From Macrolepiota albuminosa (Eukaryota > Basidiomycota > Agaricomycetes > Agaricales > Agaricaceae), in NCBI GenBank assembly GCA_027475525.1, contig JAMWFC010000037.1, forward strand, positions 1,664,711 through 1,728,710: a DNA stretch of 64,000 nt, written 5' to 3'. This document shows positions 42,855-53,974 of this stretch, in pieces. Positions within the stretch are counted from its first letter, which is position 1, and each line of letters opens with the position of its first letter. The notes under the pieces were generated by a model. That model saw only the letters and a list, made by a program, of their open reading frames with translations, ran no database searches and had not been told where the DNA came from. The translations under genes and the position numbers were made by a program.

Positions 42855-45800
42855 ATGAAGACAAGACACAAGGTAACATATGATATAACTAACACAAGGA
42901 GACAACGACAGGCAAACGGCAACACTTCCCAGGTGGGGGGAGGAGCGTTTGACCCGGCCACCGATCAACGCTCCGAGGAACCACACCAGGACTATGGAGG
43001 TGGGAACCCAGAGAGGGTACCAGCGGCACATGCTGAGGCGGAAACAGATACCGTAGAGGTCGCGACACAGATGACTGACTCCTCAATAGCTGAGGACCCC
43101 GATAGAAGGGGAAGAGGCCACAACGGTACGGCGGAGAACACCGCAAATGCAACACCGATGAACCGGAACTCACACAGAGAAGGGGACATAGTAAACGAAA
43201 CACCTCAAGTAGGCATGGGGGAACCACTCCAAATAAGGACTTTGGACACCGCGTCTACGCAGAACCTAGGAGCAGGGAAAATGACAGATGAGAGGAACCC
43301 CGTAAACAAGCAAAGACGAAGAGCCGGGAAGGTTCCAAGAAAAGGAGCCCTAAAAATCGCGACCCTAAATGTGAGGGGAGCAGGCTCGAGCTTAACGGAA
43401 CATAAATGGAACGAGATAAGCAACCTAATGATGGTGGAAAAGATCGATATCCTAGCAGTACAGGAAACTCACCTCACGGAAACTGACCGGGAAAGGCTCA
43501 ACGAAATCTACGGAAAGAGACTCCATATTATGGCAACGCTCGACGAGTCAACCCCAAACAAAGGGGGAGTGGCAGTAATACTAAACAAGAAAACGACTAA
43601 ATGGAAGCAAGCAAGCGCTGAAACAATAATACAAGGAAAGGCAATACTCATAAACCTACCGTGGAGCCAAGAAACAACGATCACATGCCTCGCAATATAT
43701 GCGCCAAACCGACCACACCGGAACAAGGAGTTCTGGGAAATATTGGAGAGCCACTGGAAGGCAAAACGATGCGAAAAGCCTACATGCATGATAGGAGACT
43801 TTAATGTGGTCGAGGACTCCGCCGATAGGCTACCCGCACACAACGACCCCCCGAACACAGTGGCCTCGCTGACAAGCCTTAAAACTCATTTAGGGGTGAT
43901 CGACGGGTGGAGGAGAGAAAACCCGACAGAGAGCGACTTCACCTTCAGAGCAGAGAACGACTCGATACAATCTAGAATCGACCGCATATATGTTAGAGAA
44001 AATCTACTAGAATACACACACAATTGGAAAATCGAACGAACAGGTATACTAATGGACCATCTGCTAGTACACATGAGCCTGACGAACCCATGGATCCCAC
44101 ACCAAGGACCCGGGAGATACGCAATGCCACTATACCTCCTAGACCATGAACCAATGATGAACGACCTGCGCAAACACATGCAAGTGTACTACAAAGACAT
44201 AGAATCGGCCAAAGCGTCTAGAACGAACGAAGAAAACCCCCAAGTAATTCACAAGAGGATGAAAAGAGAAATGATGGAGATAATAAGACAGTACGCGAAG
44301 TGTTTGTCCTCTAAGGTGGACCGAAACATTGCTGACCTGGAAGATGACAAGCAAAGAGCGCTAAATCACGCCAAATGGGACAGCGAACGGAGAGGCATTG
44401 AAGCGGCAATGCTAGACGACCGGATAAGAGACCTGAAGAGAATGAAGATGTTGAGAACAAGGGACAATACGGACGCAAAGTTCTTCTTAGAAGGGGAAGT
44501 CCTTCGAAGAACATGGATAAGCGCAAATAAAAGCCCCGAACCCCGAGATATTATTGCCGCTTTGAGGGACAAAAGGAAACCCAACGGACCATTAATAAGA
44601 CGATCAAAAGTCATGGCGAATCTAATGAAAGACCATAATGACAACTTGCAAAATGATGACCGAGAAGGAACGGAAAGAGAGCGCGAGATAGACAGGAAAA
44701 AAGTCCTGAATCACGTAAAGACCAAAATAAAAGAGAACCACAAAACCCTCCTAGCAACGTATGTGACAAGAGAAGAAGTTGAGGAGGCAATAAGGAAACT
44801 GCTGAATGGCAAAGCAGCAGGACCGGACGGAATTCCGCAGGAACTATGGAAAAGTTTCCTTGACGCCCCAGAGAAGGCCAACAGTGAGGAAGAGAGAAAT
44901 GATGAGGAAGAAGCAAATAGCTATGACATTGCTGACTATTTCACCGCCCTCTATAACGACATTGAGGAGTACGGGGTAGTAGACAACATAGGGTTTGCAG
45001 ATGGGTGGTTATGCCCAATCTACAAGAAAGGGGACCGAACGGATCCCGGAAACTACAGGCCAATTACTGTACTCAACACGGACTACAAGACTTTCACTAA
45101 AGTGCTAGCCAACAGGCTGACAGAAGTAACCCCCGGGATAATACACCCGGACCAGGCAGGATTCATGAAAAATCGAAGAATAGAAGACCAAACCGAGCTG
45201 GCGAATTTAGTACTCGCATGGGGGGAAAGAAAAGGCGTGAACGGCATGATCATATGCCTAGATCAAGAAAAGGCGTACGACAGGATCAGGCACAGCTTCC
45301 TGTGGGCCACACTCGAGGCCTTCGGGTTCCCCGAACACTTCATAAATCTAGTAAGGATGCTCTACCAAAATGCGGAAACCGTAGCAATGGTGAACGGAGA
45401 GAAAAGTACCCCATACAAGGTGACCAGGGGGGTGAGACAGGGTGACCCGATGTCATGCCTACTCTTCAACATGGCGATAGAACCCCTGGCACAGATGCTC
45501 AGGGACTCCAGCCTCAAAGGAATAGAAATCGGGGAAAATGCCGAGCGACTGATAGTAAAGCTCTTCGCAGACGACACAACTGTATACCTATCAGAAAACG
45601 ATAATCTAGACGACCTCCAAGGCTTACTGGAAGAATGGTGTAGGGCCTCCGGAGGGAAGTTCAACGTCCCCAAGACCGCAATTATCCCCGTAGGACCCAG
45701 AACCTTTAGAACGAATATGATAGAAATGAGGTCAACAATCGGGACGCAAACACAGATCCCAAGCGAGATCAAGATAGCGAATGAAGGGGAACCAACGCGC

Positions 45801-48208
45801 CTACTCGGATCCTTCATAGGAAACCAGATAGACAACCCAAGCATGTGGACACCGACGCTGGAACAAATAACGAAAGACCTGGAAAAGTGGAATAAGGGGC
45901 ACCCCACAATCGATGGACGACGCCTGGTAGTAGGCATGATTGTGGGTGGAAGAACGCAATATAGAACGAGCGTGCAGGGGATGCCCCCTGAAGTAGAATC
46001 ACGCCTCATAAAGATAATAAGAGATTTCACATGGGGAGACGTAACCCACCTGTAGTGGGAATGGACACACTCTACAGGCCAATAGAACAGGGGGGAAAAA
46101 AACTACTGAATGTCAGAGCAAGGAATGAGGCTATAGACCTAATGAGAGCAAAGAGCTTCCTAAACCTAAGTGAATCGAGGCCGACGTGGGCAAAGGTTGT
46201 GGACTCCCTGATCCGTATGAACCTCAATAAAAAATGGGACATACAAGAAGACGAAACATACCAGAACATCTTTCTCCAGACACTTACAGCAAACGCCAGA
46301 ACAAGCGGGGAGGGACTACCACGATCCATTAAAGCGATGTTAAGAACCGCAAGGAAATACAACATAACGCTTGTACCAGTGCAATTAGAACCCACAGCAA
46401 GACTTGACATGCCGATCTGGTACCACACTGGACTAGTGGGCGCAAAGAACCCAGGCTTCAACACCGCATCTGCAGAATGCCAGAGAAAACATCACAAGAT
46501 TAGAACAGTGCGAGATTTGCTGGAACTCATCAAACGCACGAACAGGTCCATTAACGAGGAACACAAAGCCAGGAGGAACTGCAAGTGCGGAAGCTGTAAA
46601 GCGATGAGGTCGGAGGGATGCAAACATCCACACAAATGCGGAATATACGCAAGGAAGATCCTAAGCAAATTGGGAGAAGAGTGGGACCCCCTGAACCTGA
46701 GGGACCTCGAGCCCGAACAAGCCACAGAGGGGATCCTGAGAAACATAGACCATGAGAACTCGGTCCTGTTCAGCAAGAAAGTACAAACCGGGAAATCCCT
46801 ACGGGACAGTTTCCAAATCTTAATGAAAGAAAGCAGAGATGAACCAGCCGAACAGGACGAGGGCACACAAACGAGCCAAAACGCCCACGACAGAAAGATA
46901 GGTCCACCGCAATGGGTACAAGTGTATACGGACGGTTCTTGCATGAACAATGGGTACGAGAATGCCCAAGCCGGAGCAGGAATCTGGTTCGGGGAGGGCG
47001 ACCCACGAAACAAAGCGTTGAGGGTACCAGCACACCTGAACCAATCAAATAATGCAGGGGAAGCGCTAGCAGTGCTGGTAGCAGCAAAAAGTGTAGACGC
47101 AAATGACCACGTAGAAATCTTAACAGACTCAAAAATAACCATTGAGGGTCTAACTAAATCCCTGGAGAAACATGAAGACGAAGGCTGGATCGAAGTAGAA
47201 AATAAGGAGATACTCGAGGCAACCGCATCGTACCTAAGGAGCAGGATAGGACACACCATCCTCACGAAAGTGAAAGGCCACAGCGACCTCATAGGGAATG
47301 ACGAGGCAGACAAGCTGGCAAAGGAGGGGACTGAAACGCAGGCCATGACCCACATCACAGTAGCAGCGGTGAAAGGCTACTACACGAAGGGCATAAGACT
47401 TAGCACCGCATCACAAGCAAACCTCTATAAAGGGATAATAGGAAGCAAACCCCCCCCTGTACGACGGAGCACGACTGTGAATCTGGACAGAACAAGGTGG
47501 GCTCTTCAAGAGATGAACGGGGATCTGCCGACAGATAGGACAATATGGAACTCCATAAAGGATAAGACACTGACGAAGGAATCCCGAGCCTTCTTGTGGA
47601 AGGCAATGCATAACGCCTATAAAGTCGGGGAATACTGGGAGAGAATACCCAACTACGAGATGAGGAGCAAGTGCCATGTATGCGACATGACAGAAGATAT
47701 GGAGCATATCCTCACATCGTGCAAGGCCTCAGGACAAGAAACAGTGTGGGAACTAACGAGACAACTCTGTGACCATAGAGGCCTAGAATGGGAAAACCCA
47801 AGTATAGGGATAATACTGGGCTGCGCACTGGCAAAACCAAAACTAAAGAACGGGAAATCCACGGAGGCAGGAAACAGAATGTACAGGATAGTAATATCAG
47901 AGTCCGCCCGCCTGATATGGAAACTAAGGTGCGACTGGAGGATAAGGCGCGAATCGGACCCCGAGAGACAACATACAGTAGGAGAAGTCGTAAACAGGTG
48001 GCGGAACACGCTCCTAAAGAGGGTAAAGATGGATTGCCTGGCATCAAACGCCCGGAAATACGGCAGAAGAGCCCTTGACGAGACATTAGTCGCAAGAACC
48101 TGGGAAACAATCCTACAGGAACACGCGCGACCTCGTACAGCATGGAGATCGGCAATGAGGGTTTTAGTGGGTATGGGAGTTGCCCGCCCGCCAGGGCGGA
48201 ATAGATGA
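42855..48208 (+). pseudogene. LINE 2 ORF2 with one frameshift
   Basis: The first part (42855-46055) holds the endonuclease (LKIATLNVRGAGS, LAVQETHL, GDFNVVEDSADRLP, SRIDRIYVREN). It also holds the reverse transcriptase (NGKAAGPDGI, GNYRPITVLNTDYK, CLDQEKAYDRIRHSFLWAT, GVRQGDPMSCLLFN, LFADDTTVYLSE). Near 46031-46036 one base appears lost (TGGGGAGACG): the frame moves to 46031-48208. There RNase H (QVYTDGSCMNNG, LTDSKITIEGL, GNDEADKLAKEG) and the zinc ribbon CHVCDMTEDMEHILTSC continue to the shared end VLVGMGVARPPGRNR. Comparison with LINE 1 puts the loss between W and MDTLYRP, and residue spacing fits a one-base deletion. The endonuclease catalytic STDH of LINE 1 reads LMDH here. Confidence 0.88.
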
Positions 48209-48326
48209 ACAACCGCAACACGAGCCCCACACGACGTGCGTAACATGCATTTCCCTCAGGTGGGCCGAAACTCAAATAATGAAAAACACGAAACTGACAA
48301 GAACCGACACTGAGGAACAACCTTCT

Positions 48327-48367
48327 GGTACCTAGAGGCTAACAACATGTAGATAAGTCTAGGTACC
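48327..48367 (+). promoter_or_regulatory. LINE 2 3' UTR hairpin
   Basis: Perfect stem GGTACCTAGA (48327-48336) with TCTAGGTACC (48358-48367) and a 21-nt loop containing TGTAGATA, also present in the LINE 1 loop. It lies 11 nt before the poly(A). Confidence 0.75.
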
Positions 48368-48377
48368 CATAGAACCA

Positions 48378-48411
<34 letters not shown>

Positions 48412-48418
<7 letters not shown>

Positions 48419-48428
48419 CAAACGCCCC
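48412..48428 (+). repeat. LINE target-site copy 3
   Basis: AAGCAAGCAAACGCCCC after the LINE 2 tail; host sequence TATATGCATTGC follows. Confidence 0.9.
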
Positions 48429-50170
48429 TATATGCATTGCACTGTAAGGGACTTGACCTCATGAGGTCCGAGTCTTACTAGTTCAGGTCGCAAATTATGG
48501 AGGCAGAATAAAGACACAATGTTCTGAATTCATCTAGCTACTGTGTCTACGATGAAAAGTTGTGTATGAAGTCGACTGGGACGGGATCGACTACAAAAAC
48601 TCGTCATTCGTCGGTGTTGATAGACACAAATGGTGCCACGTCCTTCCAATTGATGGCTGTGAAGCACTCAGTAAGTTTAAGCGAGCTATGTTGAACCTCG
48701 AACAACTTACAAGACAAGAAACACAAAGACTTTATCGAGCATATTTCAGCACGAACGCCAAGATGTCCTCCGTAAAAAGGACATGGGTTCGGATTGATAT
48801 AATGCAATCGATTGTATGATTGGAGATGTTGTTTAGATGTTGAGAGAGCTTTGTTCAGAGCTTGCTTTTACACTGGCAAGGTATTTTAGCTACCCTCGCA
48901 AGCTGCAAGCTCTAAGATCAACCTACTGGACGGAATAACTAGCATCGACAGCCAGGATAGTTTATGTTGAGGCATTCTGGAGCTCGCCCTATGAAATAAG
49001 ACGTTAACAACTGTCTCGGTCAAGACGGTAGGGAAGCACAACCTGTAGGACTCCATGATGCGAGGGTAGGAAAGGAAAAGAGGGTTGTGTACATGACGCC
49101 GGGGGTAAAAAGCGAAAAAAAAAGCAGAAGAAAACAAAAGTGCGAGAAAGACGGATAGAGGGACAAAGGGTTCACGCAATCACGCAATCACACAAAAGGT
49201 TTGATGCTTGAAGTTGTCTTGAGGTCTGGATTGTCATGAGAGACAGCTGACGATAGATAATTTGAGCAACGTACCTTGATCTTGAAACTTGAATAACTTT
49301 CAACTTGAGAAGGTCTGCGACGATTCCCGAACATAAGCTGGAGCAGTGTAAGATGTAAATGCAGGACTTTACCTTGAGGCACACAATATCCAGTCAAGGA
49401 CAACCCTTTTTATAAAAGGGAAGTTGTGGTGCGATTGGGAAATATGACGATCTATATTGTAGATCACCGCGCAACTGCAAGAAGAGGGACAAAATCAGGT
49501 TAGTTGTTATCGACGCCTGTATGAAGACACGAACCAGCACATGGATGCTTTTCAACGAATCAGGTGGGTCTTGTGTGGCGCATATCAGAAGACACGGCCC
49601 GCAAGCTCAAGTGCAACTCGGAAGGGCGAGAAGATGCCCGAGACACAGCCTTGGGCGTGTGCACGAGGCCAGGACATAATGATGCTGTACCCATGCTGTG
49701 GAGGTACTTAGAGAACGTAGATGGGGGGCTGATGAAGAGTCGTTGGGCAAGTGGGCACTTGTGATGCTGGCTTTTATAAGCAGTGGTTTGTGGGTGCATT
49801 TAGACCCCGACTTTCTTTACAATGGGAAACAAAAGGATGGACTTTTCTGGAACAAAGTTGATAGAAGGTCTAAGAACAAGTAAATGGCAGCCGGTGGCAA
49901 AGTCGCAGATGCCATCGTAGGCTCGCATCTGTACAATACACGGGGATGTCTTTGGTAGGAGACATATTGCGTCAGGGCTAGAGGCTTCAATAGTCTATCC
50001 GTTGCAATTGAAAGGGACCATGTACGATAGGTAGTTGACAGGATAATGCAAACATGTTTCCAAATAGCATCAGGTATGTTCCAAAGCGATCAACATGTGA
50101 AGGTTTTCCAGGCTCCAGGCATGCTTTAGAAGTGAAGGAAGTCCTTCAATCGTCCAGGTAAGCGGGAAAA
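48429..50170. other. Host DNA without a recognisable gene
   Basis: Short open frames only. The longest reasonable one is plus strand 48562-48819 (85 codons, WCHVLPIDGCEALSKF), which could be an exon of something but has no family I know. Another short frame, 49564-49764, reads MGLVWRISEDTARKL and also has no match I recognise. Confidence 0.5.
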
Positions 50171-50266
50171 CGACAGGCCCGGGGCTCGAACCCGGAATCT
50201 TCAGCTGTGCGGCTTCATTATGAGATGGTACCGGAAACTGACGCGTTACCATTACGCCAACCCGCC
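50171..50266 (-). tRNA. tRNA-Arg(CCG) with a 24-nt intron
   Basis: Read on the minus strand. The acceptor stem is GGCGGGT paired with GCCTGTC, with G as discriminator. The D arm is GCG..CGC around TAATGGTAA. The anticodon stem is TCAGT/GCTGA with loop TTCCGG..A, placing CCG at the anticodon. The T arm is CCGGG-TTCGAGC-CCCGG. The intron (50207-50230) sits after position 37, the standard place for eukaryotic tRNA introns. The acceptor uses three G-U pairs. The internal promoter boxes are present (TTGGCGTAATGG and GGTTCGAGCCC). Confidence 0.88.
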
Positions 50267-50556
50267 ACACAATACCGTGAGAAATGGCCTTACCAGCATT
50301 AAGGAGGATATCAACGAGTGCTGCAAATCAACCCAACTCCTTTGCCAGCAGTTGCTAGCATTGTCTCCATTGTCTCCACGTAGGAATGAAAACAAAACAC
50401 GAAGTGGAAGTCCGTTGCATACGTAAATCGAGATCGTATTAGAAAAGTGGTAAGATGCCAAGTCCTAAATCGACAGGTCACTTTAAGTTACACGGAAAGA
50501 ACATCAAGACTATTCCCTGAAATTACCAAAGCCTATTCCGCCCTTACTGCCCCTAC

Positions 50557-51587
50557 TCATCTCGACACGTCCTCTGGATCAAGACCCAGACATAGCTGGC
50601 CCAGCCCAAGATCATCTAGCCTAGTCATGCGCATTAGCATAGTCAGATTTGGGTCACCGACAGAGTCTTCCGGAGGCCGAGTATTTAGCACATCCCATGT
50701 GCGATCATCAATCTCGCCCACTGTGCGACCCCAAGCAGATTTGATTGCACTAGGATAGCTGTATGATGCAGCAATGAAACACACAGGAGAACCTGTTCAA
50801 ATGCCATCAGGAAAGTGGAACAACAAGGTCCATAGATTACTCAAAGACATACACAACCCACTCAAAGTTTGCTCTCTTTGGATTTTGAGCGACGAGTCCA
50901 TGCTGACAAAAGGGACTTGGCTAGGTATGTGATCTGCCAGGGTGTCACCGAGGCGATAGAGGCGATGGCATGCCGGACATATTCGACTTGTGGAACGGCT
51001 TTTATTGTACCACAGAATCTATAAAGTAATCGACTTCATCAGGATCCAGAGACAAGGTGTTGAAAACGCACGAGCGCGACTTCTTCAGGCAGCACTGTCA
51101 TGAGCATCTCAAGCACCTCCTTCTGTGCGAACTCGGCACACAACGGATCCTACCAAAATACTGTAGCCTTGGCCATAACGAAGATATCAGGTGGACGTAC
51201 ATTAAGAGCGGGTGGTTGAGCAAAGAACTTAGATGAAAGAAACGTGCGCACATCCCGCACTCGCGGTCCATTGCCCGGGTCATGAATGAACGGGGGTTGA
51301 GGCACGGTCTCCAATTCAACTTTAGGACGAGATGATTTGTGCTCGCGGCTATCATCAGCTCCAAGTCTCCCATACTCCACCGTGGTCCCTGTTTCATGCG
51401 CATGTCCCGTACGGGTGCACAACGTGGATGTTCGACATGGCGAGCGCGCTGGTGCCCCTGAAGTGTCCTTGTCCAATTCAGCGTCCGACAACGATGGAAG
51501 AGACTTTGCTGTAACTGCTTGATGCCCTTTCTTAGTACCCTTGCCTTTTGATTTACGTTTCTTTTGAGTATTGGATGGACCGGGCAT
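50557..51587 (-). pseudogene. Zinc-finger-like basidiomycete family gene with an in-frame TAG
   Basis: Three exons, 51587-51072, 51018-50853 and 50792-50557, join in frame (306 codons including stops). The N-terminus is basic (KKRKSKGKGTKKGHQ), probably nuclear. The core has PPALNVRPPDIFVMAKATVFW, of which the last residue is followed by TAG (51150-51152) and then DPLCAEFAQKEVLEML. A CPACHRLYRLGDTLADH segment and CSPVCFIAASYSYPSAI follow, ending in MTRLDDLGLGQLCLG. I believe this is a widespread hypothetical family of mushrooms, but I cannot give a function. Only the TAG breaks it; glutamine (CAG) at that place would make it whole, so one C-to-T change or a base error is the simplest cause. 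Confidence 0.65.
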
Positions 51588-52244
51588 ATTCAGAGGGAGA
51601 TGTTTATGTTTGAGGGTCGCGTCAAGAAATCATCGTGCCACGTGACGAACGCGTGATTAGCGCGCAAATCGAGCTTTTCCGACGATTTCTGGTCAGAACT
51701 CGGAAGTTTGGATTCTTACAGGATGTAAAGGTAGACAGCAGAAAGCATGCATATCATCAAGGTCAGTGAGAATCAATAAAAGGGCAGTACTTGCCTCAAT
51801 CAATCCTCACATAGCGCGGCAACACTCGTTGGCCAATGAATGAAGCCAACTTTTCACAGCCTCAGAAATGCTCAGAAACATGTCAATTGTCATACCTCCG
51901 GAGACAATGGATTGGCTGACTCATTTAATTGACAAAACCGGCCCGTCTCTGGCGCGCAGAGTCGATGCGGACTTCGGATTGAACGCAGGAGTCGAGTCTG
52001 AACCTGCATTTTTGCGGATTTTTTTCCCATTTCTCATTCACCAAGGTCTGTGAATTATTCGAACATCTCACAGACAGGGTGTTGTCTGTCTTTGGATAGA
52101 AAAAAGCCCGGGAAAATCTAATCAGCCGATCAGCCGGTGACAACATGCGATATGATTTCCCCGACTGACCTCAAGAAAAACGTACTACTTATTCAATGTC
52201 TGCGCAAATGCTGTGTCATCCCTACAAATCTCGTTGTACCTCTC
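51588..52244. other. Intergenic stretch between divergent genes
   Basis: No gene-like frame. It should hold the promoters of the zinc-finger-like gene and the RTA1-like gene. Confidence 0.5.
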
Positions 52245-53571
52245 ATGGTTCTCACACGCATGGGGCTTAAACGTTTTCAACGAATAATTGCCACTATCCT
52301 TGGCCTTGTGATGGTGGCTCACTGGCAACAAGTCCAAGTAGCTGCAGCTCTACCGCCTGGGATACCTGAAGGCTATAACCCCTACGCCGATCCTAAACAC
52401 GATATCAACAATCCTTTGAAATATATTGCGACGAATTCGCTCACTGCAGTCTCTTTTAGTGCGTGTATATCCAATTTTAACTGCTGTTTCTTAGCCTTTC
52501 TCATGCCGATTAAACAGCTCTAGTTATGGTGGTAGCAATTTCACAGACGTATTGTGTCTTTAGATGGGGAGCAAAATGGATGCTCGCTCTTGTTATTGGC
52601 GAATATTGTATGTGAGATTTTAACTTGTGGCGATATATTCATCCAGAAACATTATGGACAGGCTTTGCATTTGGTCTTTCCATGCGGTTTGCTCTCAACA
52701 GACACCCAGACTCCTTGACAATTTACATTGTTGAAGACATGTTTGTCGTACTTTCAGTACGTCCTCAGTTTCTCTCATTCTTCTTGTCCTTATAACTTTT
52801 AGCCCTGTGCATTCATTGCAGCAAACTATGTCCTTCTTGGCCGAATGGCAACCTATCTTGACCTCGACAAACATCTATTAGTCTCTCCTCGTAAAATAAC
52901 GGCAGCGTTTGTATCCTCCGATGTGACAACGTTCCTAATCCAAGTCAGTTTTGTCGCTCTGGGACTAGAAATTTTTACTGATCCTCTCCCCAGGCTGCAG
53001 GAGGTGGCCTTTCTGCGGCCGCTAAAACCGAGAAGGCTAACAAAACAGGGTCAAGGGTCAGTAACCGGATTATGCCTCTTCTACCACGTTCGATAAACAC
53101 ACACTAGATTTTTCTCGTCGGTCTGATACTACAACTAGTGTCATTCGCTACATTCAGTGTAATCTACGGAGTATTTCTCTACCGTGTACGTACCAAAAAT
53201 CCAGAGACTTGGAATCGAGACATAGCCAAACCTTGGTATAACGACTGGCGGACCCTCTCCAATGTGCTTTGCATCAGTTGTATTGGTATTTTGGTGCGAG
53301 AACTTGGCATTTAACACGTCGTCCGCGTATTCAATATCCACAATCTCTACAGATTCGTTCTTTCTATCGTGTCGTCGAGCTCTCCCAAGGGTATCAAGGA
53401 TTCCTCGCGACGACCGAAGCATTCTTCTATGGTCTAGACACGCTCCCTCTCTTCTTTGCCATTTCGATATATACGCCTTTCTGGCCTGGACGTTTCATCC
53501 GTAACGAACCCTCAATTAGCCAGCTCAATCAGAACGAGATGAAAACACAACGTCGGGCGGACTCCATGTAA
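52245..53571 (+). CDS. RTA1-like lipid-translocating/exporter family membrane protein
   Basis: Seven exons: 52245-52458, 52518-52607, 52662-52756, 52803-52943, 52994-53056, 53108-53293 and 53353-53571, all in frame, giving 335 aa. The family is confined to fungi and has seven helices. Yeast Rta1, Rsb1 and Pug1 relate to 7-aminocholesterol resistance, sphingoid-base export and protoporphyrin/haem movement. Landmarks: YNPYADPKHDINNPLKYI before the first core helix, VEDMFVVLSPCAFIAANYVL then LLGRMATYL, the loop AAGGGLSAAAKTEKANKTGS, helices IFLVGLILQLVSFATFSVIY and SNVLCISCIGILI, then RSFYRVVELSQGYQGFLATT with EAFFYGLD, the most conserved family block. Start chosen at ATG 52245; 52260 is also possible, and both lead into a signal-like helix. 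Substrate unknown. Confidence 0.85.
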
Positions 53572-53974
53572 ATTAGACTTTTTTGAGTCTCTGGTAGACA
53601 TGCACCGTACAGTGTCAAGACTTATGGATTCATCCTTTGCACAATAATTGTAATTGATTCGCATGTCGTGCTTGATTAATGCTCATAAAGACTTAACTCG
53701 AAACGACTGCCTATTCCACATATGCTCGAATAAAAGACTTAATCCTTTGAAATTTTCTAGTTCTACTTCGTACTCGTGGCTCCTTGCACATTGATCAGTA
53801 TGTTGTCAACGACGGGCCGACAGAATCCGCTGGTCTCATCAATGGAGACAAGCATTTATGCAGTGATATTTGAAAATTAGATCCCATGCCTCTTATCGTC
53901 TCCTCCCATGAAATACTATTCGACTCTACCGTTAGTGATAACTTCTATATGTCAAAAAAATTTATACATTGCAT
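53572..53974. other. Short intergenic stretch between convergent genes
   Basis: AT-rich 3' flanks of the RTA1-like gene and leucyl-tRNA synthetase; nothing else seen. Confidence 0.5.

Larger units (their letters stand above)
40528..48413 (+). mobile_element. Tad-type LINE 2 (near full length, decayed)
   Basis: Starts with a 5' UTR of about 350 bp. Then come ORF1 (40881-42686, two stops), ORF2 (42855-48208, one frameshift), a 3' UTR with a perfect 10-bp hairpin, and a poly(A) of about 35 A (48379-48413). It is the same family type as LINE 1 but clearly a different lineage: proteins align along their whole length with many substitutions. Because it has a long 5' UTR it is probably complete or nearly so. 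Confidence 0.92.

Noticed and set aside
48429..48510. tRNA-like arms after the last LINE target copy (GACCTCATGAGGTC)
   Set aside because: Only one hairpin forms; there is no anticodon arm or proper T loop. It is just an inverted repeat.
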